Counted from the first letter of the stretch, positions 51,879 through 61,836 are shown. The stretch is DNA of 64,000 nt from Actinoallomurus iriomotensis (GCF_030269445.1 NZ_BSTJ01000004.1:558001-622000), one strand, 5' to 3'. Made by a program: numbers and translations. The notes: a model not told the origin generated them from the letters alone.

Positions 51879-52280
51879 TCACCCGCCGCCCTTTCCCACC
51901 TTCTCGGCCAGGCGGTCCAGGCTGCGGTGCAGTGCCGCCTCCACGTCCGGACCGGGCGGCGCGTGATCGGGGTCGAAGAAGGACAGGTGGACGACCACCT
52001 CGCTGGGGCCCGTGCCCATGCCGGTGACCTGGAGCCATCCGGCGTACTCATCGGTGTCGCGGGTGCCCCACTCGACCCTGAGCTGGTCCGGGTCGGCACG
52101 CAGCAGGGCACGCTCCCGGTCGACGTCCGCGCCATGGGTCACGGTCACCTCCGGCGGTTCGGCCGACTCCACGTGGACGTCACGGGGCAACCAGTCGTCC
52201 ATCGCCCCCACGTCGGACGCCACCGCGAAGACCGACTCCGGAGCCGCGGCGATGCTCCGGGACGCCTCGTACTCGGTCAC
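51879..52280 (-). CDS. SRPBCC (START-like) family protein
   Basis: A 133-residue protein with a hydrophobic ligand-binding fold: ASRSIAAAPESVFAVASDVGAM at the N-terminus, a central beta-sheet and a long C-terminal helix (AALHRSLDRLAEKVG). I chose GTG 52280 with GGAGGGAGA upstream. Polyketide-cyclase-like members bind small molecules or lipids. No partner gene makes its ligand clear. Confidence 0.82.
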   Translation of the reverse strand: MTEYEASRSIAAAPESVFAVASDVGAMDDWLPRDVHVESAEPPEVTVTHGADVDRERALLRADPDQLRVEWGTRDTDEYAGWLQVTGMGTGPSEVVVHLSFFDPDHAPPGPDVEAALHRSLDRLAEKVGKGGG

Positions 52281-52391
52281 GGTCTCTCCCTCCTGCCGGG
52301 GCGGCGCTACGGCACGCCGCACTGACCGCTCGGCTACCCGGCCCACCCGCCCCCGACACATCCGCGCTGTCAAGCGAACGGCGACGCGGTA

Positions 52392-52436
52392 TTGACAACA
52401 TTCTTAACAGAGGACGACCATGCGATAGAGCGCTCT
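52392..52436 (+). promoter_or_regulatory. Promoter and LacI-type operator of the GH16 gene
   Basis: -35 TTGACA (52392-52397), 18-base spacer, -10 GACCAT (52416-52421). Immediately downstream is the palindrome AGAGCGCTCT (52427-52436), of the type bound by actinomycete LacI/CebR-like sugar repressors that control glucanases. No repressor gene is in the window. Confidence 0.55.
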
Positions 52437-52539
52437 CTCCGCCCCGCCCCCGCCCCTGTCACGTCTCGGTGCCGCGGACTCCCCCGTCCACGGCCGGCAC
52501 CGTCGCGTCCGGCAGCGGCTGCCTGAGAAGAGGTACGTC

Positions 52540-53916
52540 GTGATCGCGGATCCCCCTGCCATATCCGCGCGGAGACCTCGGCCAACGCGCCTTCGCCGAC
52601 TCATCCTGGCCGCCGTCACGGCGGCGGCCACCCTGACCGCGACCGTCGCCGTCGCGCCGAGCTCCGGCGCGTCGATCCCCCCACCGCCCTCGGGCTGGAG
52701 CACCGTCTTCAGCGACGACTTCACCGGCGCCTCCGGCACCGGACTCAACACCGCCAACTGGCTCTACGACACCGGCACCGGCTATCCGGGCGGTGCCGGG
52801 AACTGGGGCACCGGCGAGGTCGAGACCATGACCAACAGCACGCAGAACGTCTACCAGGACGGCAACGGCGACCTGGTGATCAAGCCGCTCCGCGACGGCA
52901 GCGGCCACTGGACCTCCGGCCGGGTGGAGACCCAGCGCACCGACTTCGCCGCCCCCTCCGGCGGGAAGCTTCGCATGGAGGCCTCGATCCAGCAGCCGAA
53001 CGTCTCCGGCGCGGCGGCGGCCGGCTACTGGCCGGCGTTCTGGGCGCTCGGCGCGGCCGCGCGGCCGGTCGGCGCGACGAACTGGCCGAGCATCGGCGAG
53101 ATCGACGTGATGGAGGACATCAACGGACGCAGCTCGGAGTTCGCCACCCTGCACTGCGGGACGAACCCGGGCGGCCCGTGCAACGAGACCACCGGCATCG
53201 GCAGCGGTGAACGCGCCTGCGGCGGCTGCCAGACCGGCTTCCACCAGTACGCGGTGGAGTACGACCGCAGCGTCTCCCCCGAGCAACTGCGCTACTACCT
53301 GGACGGCAACAACTTCTTCACCATCAACGCGAACCAGGTCGACGCGACGACCTGGAACAACGCCCTCCACCACGGCTTCTTCATGATCCTCAACGTGGCG
53401 ATGGGCGGCGGCTTCCCGGCGGCGTTCGGCGGCGGACCCACCGGCTCGACGCAGTCGGGCGTGCCGATGCTGGTCGACTACGTTCGGGTGCTGACGAGTG
53501 GCGGAGGCGGCACGACGCCCCCGCCGTCGGGCGGCAAGGCCATCACCGGCTACGGCGGCCTGTGCCTGGACGACCGCTCCTCCGACACGACGAACTTCAA
53601 CCCCATACAGGTCTACACGTGCAACGGCACGGCGGCCCAGCAGTGGACCGTCGTGGAGGCCGGCAGCACGCTGCACGTCCTGGGCAAGTGCCTGGACATC
53701 AACGGCGGCGGCACCGCGAACGGCACGAAGGTCGACCTGTACGACTGCAACAACACCGCCGCGCAGGTCTGGATCCCCCAGTCCAACGGCTCGCTGTACA
53801 ACCCGCAGTCGAACCGGTGTCTCGACGACACCGGCTGGTCCACGACGCCGGGCACCCAGGTGGAGATCTGGGACTGCACCGGCGGTGCGAACCAGGTGTG
53901 GCACCTGCCGTCCTGA
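52540..53916 (+). CDS. Secreted GH16 endo-beta-1,3-glucanase with ricin-type lectin domain
   Basis: A 458-residue secreted enzyme. An Arg-rich signal peptide of about 44 residues (RRPRPTRLRR then hydrophobic) may use the Tat route. The GH16 domain (about 52-326) has the catalytic motif GEIDVMED with Glu187, Asp189 and Glu192. A Gly/Pro linker leads to a beta-trefoil ricin B-like domain (about 335-458) with three QxW-like repeats (AQQWTV, AQVWIP, NQVWHL) for glucan binding. GTG 52540 has AGAGG seven bases upstream. It probably degrades laminarin or fungal cell-wall glucan. Confidence 0.93.
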   Translation: MIADPPAISARRPRPTRLRRLILAAVTAAATLTATVAVAPSSGASIPPPPSGWSTVFSDDFTGASGTGLNTANWLYDTGTGYPGGAGNWGTGEVETMTNSTQNVYQDGNGDLVIKPLRDGSGHWTSGRVETQRTDFAAPSGGKLRMEASIQQPNVSGAAAAGYWPAFWALGAAARPVGATNWPSIGEIDVMEDINGRSSEFATLHCGTNPGGPCNETTGIGSGERACGGCQTGFHQYAVEYDRSVSPEQLRYYLDGNNFFTINANQVDATTWNNALHHGFFMILNVAMGGGFPAAFGGGPTGSTQSGVPMLVDYVRVLTSGGGGTTPPPSGGKAITGYGGLCLDDRSSDTTNFNPIQVYTCNGTAAQQWTVVEAGSTLHVLGKCLDINGGGTANGTKVDLYDCNNTAAQVWIPQSNGSLYNPQSNRCLDDTGWSTTPGTQVEIWDCTGGANQVWHLPS

Positions 53917-53928
53917 CCCGCCGGCGGG
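53917..53928. terminator. Palindrome between convergent genes
   Basis: The perfect palindrome CCCGCCGGCGGG fills the gap between the GH16 stop and the stop of the convergent winged-helix gene. It may form a bidirectional terminator, though it has no T-run and little loop. Confidence 0.4.
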
Positions 53929-55041
53929 CTACGCCGTCCGTACCTTGACGGTGTCGAGGCCGCTCACGCGCGCGACGTGAGCGGCCTCCGACTCCAGGGC
54001 CTCGACCGGTGGTTCGCCGGCGCCCGGGAACAGCGACACGACGATCTCCTCGCCGGTCGCCTCCCAGACGCCGGCGATCCGGCCGCCCACGATGACGACC
54101 GGCGAGATCCAGCCCCCGGCGCGGCTCACCCTGGCGCGGTGCTCCGCGGGCAGCATGCGGGTGTCCGTGGTCCCCGGGCCCAGGACGTACTGGTCGAAGG
54201 CCCCCAGGAGCCGCACCGACCGGCTGGGCGCGCAGTCGGCGAGTTCACCGGCGTGTTCGGTGAGGACGTACGCCGGCCGGCCGTCGACCTCAACCTCGGT
54301 GAGCCGCTCGCCCATCTCCGCGAACCACCGGCGCACGACCGTTCTGCGCAGGCTGCCCCGCGTCAGCCAGGCGTCGAACACCTCCGGTGTGGCCGGTCCG
54401 TAGGCGCCCAGGTACGCCGCGATGGCGACGGGCGCGGCCGCTTCGGGCTCCGGCAGCCCGTCCCACCCGGGGATGAGACGGGCGGGGCTCGTGAAGGTGA
54501 CGTTGCCGCTCCGGATGGGGCCGTGGCACAGGGCGCCCTGCCACGCCAGCGGCTTGAGGAGCGCGCCCCAGCCGGACCGCAGCTGCTCCTCCATCCCCGT
54601 GAACCGTTGGTCGGCCACCAGGGCGGTGACGAGTTCGTCGCGGGTCAGCGCCGCACCGTCGAGGATCGCCGGGACCGCTTCGGCGAGCTCGCCGACCTGC
54701 TGCGGCGTCGCGCCGAACGTCCGCTGCCAGGCCGGTTTCTCCCAGACGCGGGCCGAGGCGACCAGTGACAGGAAAGCGCCCAGCTCGGCGGGCCGGAGCA
54801 GGTGCAGGGTGCCGCGCATCGCCCAGGTCTTCACCAGCGACCGGTCGGCGAGGCGGCGCTTCACCTCGCCGATCCTCGGCGTCGCCTGCCGGAGCCCGAC
54901 GGCCGTCTCCGCGGCCGAGGCGACCTGCGCCTGAACGCCGCACAACCTCCCGGCCACGTCGACCGCGCCCGCGTCACCACGGGGATCGACGAACTGCCTC
55001 CGCATCCGCCAGGCGAACACCTGGCCGGCGGTGACCTTCAC
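53929..55041 (-). CDS. Winged-helix DNA-binding domain protein (HTH_42 family)
   Basis: A 370-residue protein of the actinobacterial HTH_42 group, related to YcaQ-type DNA glycosylases. It contains GLCGVQAQVASAAE-like and KTWAMRGTLHLL stretches near residues 35-90 and a C-terminal domain with RLLGAFDQYVLGPG. YcaQ relatives unhook DNA crosslinks, and some protect antibiotic producers against alkylating products. The start is GTG 55041 with GGAG five bases upstream. Activity is not proven from sequence. Confidence 0.85.
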   Translation of the reverse strand: MKVTAGQVFAWRMRRQFVDPRGDAGAVDVAGRLCGVQAQVASAAETAVGLRQATPRIGEVKRRLADRSLVKTWAMRGTLHLLRPAELGAFLSLVASARVWEKPAWQRTFGATPQQVGELAEAVPAILDGAALTRDELVTALVADQRFTGMEEQLRSGWGALLKPLAWQGALCHGPIRSGNVTFTSPARLIPGWDGLPEPEAAAPVAIAAYLGAYGPATPEVFDAWLTRGSLRRTVVRRWFAEMGERLTEVEVDGRPAYVLTEHAGELADCAPSRSVRLLGAFDQYVLGPGTTDTRMLPAEHRARVSRAGGWISPVVIVGGRIAGVWEATGEEIVVSLFPGAGEPPVEALESEAAHVARVSGLDTVKVRTA

Positions 55042-55108
55042 ACCGTCTCCTTCACGCCGTGGTGGCTGATGTCGATGAGACAGTATGTGGGCCGCGGAGG
55101 CGGGCCGG

Positions 55109-55330
55109 TCACTCCTCGGGGGCCAGGGTCCTGCCGGTCTCCTTGTCGCGGATGGTGATGGCCTCGACCGGGCACGACTCGGCGGCGTCGAGCGCCGGCT
55201 CGGCCGGGTCGGTCTCCGGGCGCAGGGGGTGGGAGACACCGTCGACGACCTTGAAGTGGTCCGGGGCGGTGCCGGCGCAGATCCCCGAGCCGATGCAGGT
55301 CCCCGCGTCCACCTCGATCTCCCAGGTCAT
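55109..55330 (-). CDS. [3Fe-4S] ferredoxin for P450
   Basis: A 73-residue ferredoxin. Cluster ligands are Cys12, Cys18 and Cys53 (CIGSGIC and ESCPVEA); the fourth position is replaced by Ala/Gly, giving a 3Fe-4S cluster as in Streptomyces P450 ferredoxins. It follows the P450 gene by 16 bases and is its likely electron donor. No ferredoxin reductase is nearby. Confidence 0.92.
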   Translation of the reverse strand: MTWEIEVDAGTCIGSGICAGTAPDHFKVVDGVSHPLRPETDPAEPALDAAESCPVEAITIRDKETGRTLAPEE

Positions 55331-55346
55331 GAGTCCTCCTTCGTGC

Positions 55347-56555
55347 TCATGGGCGGTCCCAGGTGATCGGCAGTCGCGCCGGTCCTCGGGTGGCCGTTCC
55401 CGTCTTCCAGACGATGTCCTGTTCGGTGCCGGCGAACCGCAAACCCGGAAGGCGTTGCACCAGCGCGCCGAGGGCGACCTGGAGCTCCATCCGGGCCAGC
55501 TGGGCGCCCAGGCAGTGGTGCGGGCCGTGCCCGAAACCGACGTGGGACGCCTCCCGGCGGTGCAGGTCGAGGGTGTCGGGGTCCGCGTAGATCGACTCGT
55601 CGCGGTTCGCCGACTGCAGGGCGACCACGACGGGCTCGCCGGCCCGTACCGTCACGCCGCCAAGCTCGACGTCCTCGAGCGCGTAGCGCGCGCTGCCCGC
55701 GCCGCCGCCCAGGGGCACGTAGCGCATGAGCTCCTCCACTGCCTGCGGTATCAGCCCGGGATCGGCGCGTACGGCGGCGAGCTGTTCGGGGTGGGTCAGC
55801 AGCGTGTAGACGAAGTTGGGGATCTGGGAGGCCGTCGTCTCGTGCCCGGCGACCAGGATCCCCTCGGCCATCGCCAGGAGCTCCTCCTCCGACAGCCGGT
55901 CCTGCTCGTCGCGCGCCGTGACGAGCGCGCCGATCAGGTCGTCTCGCGGCTCCTCGCGGTGCTCGGCGATCAGACCCGCCATGTACTCCCGCATCCGGCC
56001 GACGTACTCGGTCACCTGTTCCGGCGTGAACCTGGTGGTGGACAGGAACGCGTCGGACCACAGGCGGAAGTCGACCCGGTCCTCGACCGGCACTCCGAGC
56101 AGCTCGCAGATGACGGTGATCGGCAGCGGCAGCGCGAAGTCCTCGACCAGCTCGGCGGGCGGGCCCTGGGCCATCATGCGGTCGATGAGCTGGTCGGCGA
56201 TCTGCTGGGCGCGGGGCCGCAGCCCCTCGACGCGCCGGGCGGTGAACGCCTTGGCCACCAGCCTGCGCAGCCGGCTGTGCTCAGGCGGGTCATGGCGCAA
56301 CAGGCTGCCCGGCGATCCCACGTGGTACCGGGTCCGGGGTTCGTCCCGGCCGTTGGCGGCGGCCCGGCTGAACCGCGGGTCGCCGAGGACGACCTTGGCG
56401 TCCTCGTAGCGGGTGACCAGCCAGGCGGGCTCGCCGTACGGCAGGCGTACGCGACGGAGCGACTGTTCCCTGCGCAGCTCGGCGAACTCCGGATCGATGC
56501 TGAGGCGGTCGGGCTCACCGAAGATCTCGGACCAGGACCTTGCCGTCGTCGTCAT
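55347..56555 (-). CDS. Cytochrome P450 (CYP105-like)
   Basis: A 402-residue soluble bacterial P450. The I-helix oxygen motif is AGHETT (236-241), the K-helix is EELMR (274-278) and the heme Cys348 is in FGHGPHHCLG. A typical B-C loop, LLRHDPPEHSRLRR, is present. I chose ATG 56555 with AGGAG six bases upstream. It is in an operon after a TetR gene and before a ferredoxin, with no biosynthetic genes around. A xenobiotic or tailoring hydroxylase role is possible. Confidence 0.93.
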   Translation of the reverse strand: MTTTARSWSEIFGEPDRLSIDPEFAELRREQSLRRVRLPYGEPAWLVTRYEDAKVVLGDPRFSRAAANGRDEPRTRYHVGSPGSLLRHDPPEHSRLRRLVAKAFTARRVEGLRPRAQQIADQLIDRMMAQGPPAELVEDFALPLPITVICELLGVPVEDRVDFRLWSDAFLSTTRFTPEQVTEYVGRMREYMAGLIAEHREEPRDDLIGALVTARDEQDRLSEEELLAMAEGILVAGHETTASQIPNFVYTLLTHPEQLAAVRADPGLIPQAVEELMRYVPLGGGAGSARYALEDVELGGVTVRAGEPVVVALQSANRDESIYADPDTLDLHRREASHVGFGHGPHHCLGAQLARMELQVALGALVQRLPGLRFAGTEQDIVWKTGTATRGPARLPITWDRP

Positions 56556-56609
56556 CACCAACTCCTCCGTGTCGTGTACACCTTGGGCGGGCGGGTTCCT
56601 TCGAGGCCG

Positions 56610-57251
56610 TCAGCCCGGTCGTTCGCGCAGCGCGGGCCCGAGCAGGTGGCAGATCGCGTCCGTGAGCAGGTCGAACGGGTCGTCGGTCGCCAGCGGCCAG
56701 CCACCGGCGATCCAGATCGACAGGAACGACTCCACCTGAAGCACGGCCATCAGGGCTCGCTGCCGGGCCTCCGCGGGCGGCGTGTCCGGCCAGTGACGGG
56801 GGTCGGCCAGCAACGCCACGTAGCGCTCGTGCGCGGCGAGGGAACGGTCGCGGGCACCGCCGGGGTCGCCGACCGCCGTGGACCCCGCCGCCGCCAGCAC
56901 CCTGATCACCGGCGCCATCTCGCGCCAGCCCGCCGCGGCCTCGTGCAGCCACGCGCGGACCTCCTCGCGCGACCACTCCTCGCGGGCGGCCAGGGAGGCG
57001 CACACGCCGTCGGCGACCGCGTACACGCGCGCGACGAGCGCCCTCAGGATCTCCACCTTGCCGGGGAAGTAGGCGTACACCGTCGCCCGGGTGACCTTCG
57101 CCGCCCTGGCGATGTCCTCCATCGTCACCTCGACGAAGGACTTGTCGCCGAACACCGCCACGGCCCCGTCGAGGATCCGGTCGCGAGTCGGCTTCTTACG
57201 CGCGTCGGACTGGGTTGGTGAACCGCTGTAAAGGCCGGTGTCATGCCCCAT
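56610..57251 (-). CDS. TetR-family regulator of the P450 operon
   Basis: A 213-residue repressor. The HTH is at about residues 35-60 (MEDIARAAKVTRATVYAYFPGK). The C-terminal ligand domain is helical. ATG 57251 fits a leaderless promoter described separately; TTG 57266 is open but less likely. It probably represses itself and the P450-ferredoxin genes, which begin 54 bases after its stop, until a hydrophobic ligand binds. Confidence 0.9.
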   Translation of the reverse strand: MGHDTGLYSGSPTQSDARKKPTRDRILDGAVAVFGDKSFVEVTMEDIARAAKVTRATVYAYFPGKVEILRALVARVYAVADGVCASLAAREEWSREEVRAWLHEAAAGWREMAPVIRVLAAAGSTAVGDPGGARDRSLAAHERYVALLADPRHWPDTPPAEARQRALMAVLQVESFLSIWIAGGWPLATDDPFDLLTDAICHLLGPALRERPG

Positions 57252-57257
57252 GGGATG

Positions 57258-57294
57258 ACCATACAAGCCGGATCGCCGCTATACAAGATGTATA
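57258..57294 (-). promoter_or_regulatory. Leaderless promoter with TetR operator
   Basis: Minus strand: -35 TTGTAT (57286-57281), 17-base spacer, -10 TATGGT (57263-57258), six bases, ATG 57251. The dyad TATACA-AGA-TGTATA (57280-57294) overlaps the -35 and is the likely TetR operator. Confidence 0.7.
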
Positions 57295-57352
57295 AACACC
57301 GAGGTCACCGCACTGGATCCACGGGCCGTGGCCGGTGCCGCCCATCGCCCCG

Positions 57353-58171
57353 TCAGGGACCGATTCCGGCCATCTGTAACCCGCGCTCAGCCCGTACGTG
57401 GCCGGTCGACGGTGTCCGGGGACGGTCCCGGTGGCCGAGCGTGCGGGAGAGGGCGAGCGCCGCGGTGTGCACGGCCGGGGCGACTCCGGCCGGGCGCATC
57501 CGGTTGACCCAGCCCGACACCGACAGGGCGCCCAGCACCTCGCCGTCCGGGCCGAGCACCGGGCTGGCGGCGCAGACGATGCCGCGGCCGGACTCCTCGT
57601 AGTCGTAGGCGACACCGTCGCGGCGGATCCCGGCGAGCTCCCGGGCGAGCAGGCCGGGAGCGATCACGCTGCGCTCGCTGAGCCTGGCGAGCTCCCCGTC
57701 CAGCACCGCGCGCGTCACCGGCGGTGGGGAGTAGGCCAGGATCGCCTTGCCCACTCCGGTCGCGTGCGCGGGCAGCCGGCCGCCCACCCGGGACGGCATC
57801 ACGGGACCGCCGGGCGTGCCGAGGATCTCCACGTAGACGACCTCGTTGCCCTCCAGCACGGCGAGGTGCACCGTCTGCCGGGTCGCCTCCCGCAGGTCCG
57901 TCATGTACGGCAGGGCGGCGTCGCGCAGCACGCGCTGCCGGGGCACCCGCTGCCCGATCTCGAACAGCCGCAGCCCCAGCCGCATCGCGGAGCCCTGCCG
58001 TTCGAGCAGGCCCTCCTCGGCGAGGGCGACGGTGATCCGGTGCACGGTCGACTTGGGCAGACCGGTACGCCGGGCCAGCTCGGCGGCGCCGACCTCGCCG
58101 TCCTCGGCCCGGAAGGCACCCAATACGGCCACCACCCGACGGAGGTACGAATCGTCCGGAATCTCAGGCAT
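57353..58171 (-). CDS. IclR-family regulator
   Basis: A 272-residue regulator with an N-terminal winged helix (ELARRTGLPKSTVHRITVAL, about 28-47) and the IclR effector domain (about 90-250; LPAHATGVGKAILAY and GIVCAASPVLGPDGE are family stretches). It is divergent from a lower meta-cleavage operon, as MhpR- and PcaR-type regulators often are. I chose ATG 58171 because -10 TACAGT (58184-58179) lies seven bases upstream, suggesting a leaderless message; ATG 58177 is the alternative. Confidence 0.9.
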   Translation of the reverse strand: MPEIPDDSYLRRVVAVLGAFRAEDGEVGAAELARRTGLPKSTVHRITVALAEEGLLERQGSAMRLGLRLFEIGQRVPRQRVLRDAALPYMTDLREATRQTVHLAVLEGNEVVYVEILGTPGGPVMPSRVGGRLPAHATGVGKAILAYSPPPVTRAVLDGELARLSERSVIAPGLLARELAGIRRDGVAYDYEESGRGIVCAASPVLGPDGEVLGALSVSGWVNRMRPAGVAPAVHTAALALSRTLGHRDRPRTPSTGHVRAERGLQMAGIGP

Positions 58172-58178
58172 ACCCATC

Positions 58179-58211
58179 ACTGTAGGAGTCGCGTCCCATG
58201 AGGTGGGACGC
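58179..58211. promoter_or_regulatory. Operator between IclR gene and meta-cleavage operon
   Basis: A perfect dyad GCGTCCCA-N5-TGGGACGC spans 58191-58211, upstream of the IclR -10 element (58184-58179) and 66 bases before the hydratase start. It is well placed for IclR to control both directions. Confidence 0.7.
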
Positions 58212-58276
58212 ATCCTTTGGCCGAAGTGGACCTCGGAAACCAGGATTGAGCTGCGAAAAGGACGAGAGGAACGATC

Positions 58277-59071
58277 ATGGACCCGGGCTCCGCGGAGAAA
58301 GCCGCCGCCGAACTGCTGACCGCCTACGACACCGGCGAGGCGATTCAGCCGCTCACCAGAACATTTCCGGACCTGTCACTGGAGGACGCCTACGGGATCC
58401 AGCGGATCCAGGTCGACCGGTGGCTGCGCGACGGTGCCGTGATCAAGGGCCACAAGGTCGGCCTGACCTCGGCGGCGATGCAGCGCCAGCTCGGCGTGGA
58501 CCAGCCGGACTACGGCCACCTCGTGGACTCGATGTTCCACACCGACAGCGCTCCGATCGACGCCGGCCGGTTCCTCCAGCCGAGGATCGAGCCGGAGATC
58601 GCCTTCGTGCTGGGCAGGCCGCTGGCCGGGCCCGGCGTGACGGCCGCCCAGGCGATCGCGGCGGTGGACTTCCTGCTGCCCGCCCTGGAGATCATCGATT
58701 CCCGGATCGCGGACTGGAAGATCACCCTGGCCGACACGATCGCCGACAACGCCTCCTCCGGCGGCGTAGTGCTCGGCACCCGGCCGACCAGGCTGGACGC
58801 CGTGGACCTGGTCACGGCCGGCTGCCTCCTGCACCGGAACGGCGAGCTCGTGCAGACGGGGGCGGGCGGGGCCGTGCTCGGCAGCCCGCTCAACGCGTTG
58901 ATCTGGCTGGCCAACACGCTCGGCGCGCTCGGGGTCACCCTCGAGGCCGGCCACGTCGTGCTGCCCGGCTCGATCACCGCGGCCGTCGACGTCGCGGCGG
59001 GCGACATCGTCACCGCCACGTTCGCCGGCCTCGGCAGCGTCACCGCCGACTTCCGGCAGGTGACCGCGTGA
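58277..59071 (+). CDS. mhpD: 2-keto-4-pentenoate hydratase
   Basis: A 264-residue FAH-fold hydratase of the MhpD/TesE/HsaE type. It adds water to 2-oxopent-4-enoate to give 4-hydroxy-2-oxovalerate. Metal ligands are in [11 protein letters not shown] (Glu pair) and [16 protein letters not shown] and SGGVVLG are typical family stretches. GAGAGG lies eight bases before ATG 58277. It is coupled to the next gene by GTGA. Confidence 0.92.
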   Translation: MDPGSAEKAAAELLTAYDTGEAIQPLTRTFPDLSLEDAYGIQRIQVDRWLRDGAVIKGHKVGLTSAAMQRQLGVDQPDYGHLVDSMFHTDSAPIDAGRFLQPRIEPEIAFVLGRPLAGPGVTAAQAIAAVDFLLPALEIIDSRIADWKITLADTIADNASSGGVVLGTRPTRLDAVDLVTAGCLLHRNGELVQTGAGGAVLGSPLNALIWLANTLGALGVTLEAGHVVLPGSITAAVDVAAGDIVTATFAGLGSVTADFRQVTA

Positions 59072-59991
59072 GCGGCGGGAAGAAGCTGAGCGCCGCGATC
59101 GTCGGCCCGGGGAACATCGGCACCGACCTGCTCGTCAAGCTGCTCCGCAGCGATCTGCTCGAGGTCCACTCGATGGTCGGCGTCGATCCGGCGTCCGACG
59201 GGCTGGCCCGCGCCCGTGCCCGCGGCGTCGAGGCCTCGGCCGGCGGGGTGGACTGGCTGCTGGCCCAGGACACGCTGCCGGACCTGGTCTTCGAGGCCAC
59301 GTCGGCCAAGGCGCACCTGGCCAACGCCCCGCGCTACGCCGAAGCCGGCATCAAGGCCATCGACCTGACTCCCGCCGCCGCGGGGCCGTTCGTCTGCCCG
59401 CCGGTGAACCTGGAGACGCTGGCCGACGCGCCGAACCTCAACATGATCACCTGTGGAGGCCAGGCGACCATCCCGATCGTGCACGCCGTGTCGAGCGTGA
59501 CCCCGGTGTCGTACGCCGAGATCGTCGCCTCCATCGCCTCCCGGTCGGCCGGCCCCGGCACCCGGGCCAACATCGACGAGTTCACCGAGACGACGTCGCA
59601 CGCGATCGAGCAGGTCGGCGGCGCCGCCAAGGGCAAGGCCATCATCATCCTCAACCCCGTCGACCCGCCGATGATCATGCGGGACACGGTGTTCTGCGCG
59701 ATCCCCGCCGACGCCGACACCGAGGCCATCAGCGCGTCGGTCCACCGCATGGTGGCCCGGGTCGGCGAGTACGTCCCCGGCTACACCCTTCGCGCCGAGC
59801 CGCAGTTCGACGGGCCGCGCGACATCTGGAACGGCAACGCGCGGGTGGCGGTGTTCCTGGAGGTCCGGGGCAACGGTGACTACCTGCCGCCGTGGGCCGG
59901 CAACCTCGACATCATGACCGCCGCGGCCGCCCGGGTGGGCGAGCAGCTGGCGCTGGAGAAGGCGACCGCCGAAGTGGAGGAGGCCCGATGA
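59068..59991 (+). CDS. mhpF: Acylating acetaldehyde dehydrogenase
   Basis: A 307-residue enzyme that converts acetaldehyde, or propanal, to the acyl-CoA with NAD+. The cofactor motif is GPGNIGTDL (13-21) and catalytic Cys129 is in [10 protein letters not shown]. It works as a complex with the aldolase, which channels the aldehyde. It starts at GTG 59068 and overlaps both neighbours, so the trio is made together. Confidence 0.95.
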   Translation: MSGGKKLSAAIVGPGNIGTDLLVKLLRSDLLEVHSMVGVDPASDGLARARARGVEASAGGVDWLLAQDTLPDLVFEATSAKAHLANAPRYAEAGIKAIDLTPAAAGPFVCPPVNLETLADAPNLNMITCGGQATIPIVHAVSSVTPVSYAEIVASIASRSAGPGTRANIDEFTETTSHAIEQVGGAAKGKAIIILNPVDPPMIMRDTVFCAIPADADTEAISASVHRMVARVGEYVPGYTLRAEPQFDGPRDIWNGNARVAVFLEVRGNGDYLPPWAGNLDIMTAAAARVGEQLALEKATAEVEEAR

Positions 59992-61082
59992 ACGACGGCG
60001 GCCACGTGGCCAACGAACGCAGGACCAAGGTGGCGGCCGCGGAGGGCCGTACCCCCGCGAAGATCAGGATCACCGACTCCACGCTGCGGGACGGCAGCCA
60101 CGCGATGGCGCACCGGTTCACCGAGGAGCAGGTCCGCGGTGTCGTGCACGCCCTGGACGGCGCCGGGGTGGAGGTCATCGAGGTCACGCACGGCGACGGG
60201 CTCGGCGGGTCGTCCTTCAACTACGGGTTCTCGCTGGAGGACGACATCAAGCTGGTCGCCGCCGCGGTGGACGAGGCGGCGAACGCGAAGATCGCCGTAC
60301 TGCTGCTGCCCGGCCTGGGCACGGTGGAGGACCTCAAGCGGGCGCACGCCGCCGGCGCGTCGGTGGCCCGGATCGCCACCCACTGCACCGAGGCGGACGT
60401 CTCGCTGCAGCACTTCGCCGCGGCCCGCGAGCTGGGCATGGAGACCGTGGGCTTCCTGATGCTGTCGCACCGCGTCGGCCCGGAGCAGCTCGCCGCGCAG
60501 GCCCGGATCATGGTGGACGGCGGCGCGCAGTGCGTCTACGTCGTGGACTCGGCCGGTGCCCTCGTGCTCGGCGACGCGCAGGCGCGGGTCGCCGCCCTGG
60601 TCGACGAGATCGGCGACGAGGCCCAGGTCGGCTTCCACGGGCACCAGAACCTCTCTCTCGGCGTGGCCAACTCGGTGCTGGCCACGCAGAACGGCGCCCT
60701 GCAGATCGACGGCGCGCTGTGCGCGCTCGGCGCGGGGGCGGGCAACTCGCCCACCGAGGTGCTGGTCGCCACGTTCGAACGGCTCGGCGTCCCCACCGGC
60801 GTGGACGTCCAGGGCGCGCTGGCCGCCGCCGAGGACGTGGTCAAGCCGTTCCTGCACCGGCTGCCGTTCGCCGACCGCGGCGCGATCACCCAGGGCTACG
60901 CGGGCGTGTACTCCAGCTTCCTGCTGCACGCCGAGCGCGCGGCCGAACGCTACGACGTGCCCGCCCACGAGATCCTGCAGCGCGTCGGCGAGGCCGGCTA
61001 CGTCGGCGGACAGGAGGACATGATCATCGACGTCGCCCTCCAGCTCGTCGCCGAACGCGACCGCGCGGACGCCACCGTCTGA
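59988..61082 (+). CDS. mhpE: 4-hydroxy-2-oxovalerate aldolase
   Basis: A 364-residue HMG-CoA-lyase-like TIM barrel. The catalytic segment [13 protein letters not shown] and the metal site [13 protein letters not shown] are intact. It cleaves 4-hydroxy-2-oxoacids to pyruvate and an aldehyde handed to the dehydrogenase. An N-terminal extension of about 25 residues is longer than in MhpE. GGAGGAGG precedes ATG 59988. Confidence 0.95.
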   Translation: MNDGGHVANERRTKVAAAEGRTPAKIRITDSTLRDGSHAMAHRFTEEQVRGVVHALDGAGVEVIEVTHGDGLGGSSFNYGFSLEDDIKLVAAAVDEAANAKIAVLLLPGLGTVEDLKRAHAAGASVARIATHCTEADVSLQHFAAARELGMETVGFLMLSHRVGPEQLAAQARIMVDGGAQCVYVVDSAGALVLGDAQARVAALVDEIGDEAQVGFHGHQNLSLGVANSVLATQNGALQIDGALCALGAGAGNSPTEVLVATFERLGVPTGVDVQGALAAAEDVVKPFLHRLPFADRGAITQGYAGVYSSFLLHAERAAERYDVPAHEILQRVGEAGYVGGQEDMIIDVALQLVAERDRADATV

Positions 61083-61085
61083 GTC

Positions 61086-61669
61086 TCAACCGCCGTACGG
61101 CCAGTCGATGTAGCGGTAGTCGGCCGGGTCGCGGTCGATGAGCAGGGCGTTGCGGACCGCGCGGAACAGCCCGTCGCAGTGCCACAGCTCGCCCCAGGTG
61201 CGGGCGGTGCGCTGGACCCGCGCCTGGTCGGTGTAGTCCGCCGGCACCCGGTCCCAGTCGGGGTCGCCGGCGCCGTCGTGCTCGCCGGCCGGCGTCGCCA
61301 GGGTGTCGGTGTCCTCGATCCCCTGGCAGGCGCCCTGGGCGAGATACCGCAGCGGGGGTGGGCGGCGTCGCCGGTCAGCGCCGGGTCCACGTGCCGATCG
61401 GCTCGCGGTCGTACATCCGCCACCAGCGTTCCCGCCACAGGTGGGGCCGGGCAGCACCGCCCGCTCGGTGATCTCGTCGAGCAGGCCCCATGACCGCAGG
61501 ATGCGTGTCCCGTTGGGGCCCAGCCGCAGCCCGAACCCGATCTCGCCGAACTCGGCGGCCCGCTCCAGCACCCGACCCGCAGGCCGGAGCGCGCCGGCGC
61601 GAGCACGCTGCCCAGTCCACCGATGCCGCCGCCCACGATCACCACGTCGGTCCCGGATGTCTGTACCAC
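61086..61669 (-). pseudogene. Broken FAD-dependent aromatic monooxygenase
   Basis: The start encodes DVVIVGGGIGGLGSVLAPAR, a near-normal FAD motif. The frame then shifts to LERAAEFGEIGFGLRLGPNG and ITERAVLPGP, and later to LRYLAQGACQGIEDTDTLAT and ends ALLIDRDPADYRYIDWPYGG. These match the two ends of a salicylate/3-hydroxybenzoate hydroxylase-type protein. About 150 or more middle residues are missing. It is therefore inactivated by a deletion and frameshifts, directly after the aldolase gene on the opposite strand. Confidence 0.75.
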
Positions 61670-61836
61670 CGTCGCCGCCTCCTCCGAAAGCCCTGGTGGC
61701 AGGCGGGCGGACGGGACACCGGCCGCCAGATCCGACGTTACGCTCCGGCCGCGCCGCGGTTGCTTACGGCCCGGATCCGGGCAGTGCCATGCCAGAGCTC
61801 CCCCGGTCCCCTGCCCGACGGCACGAGAGGCACGGC

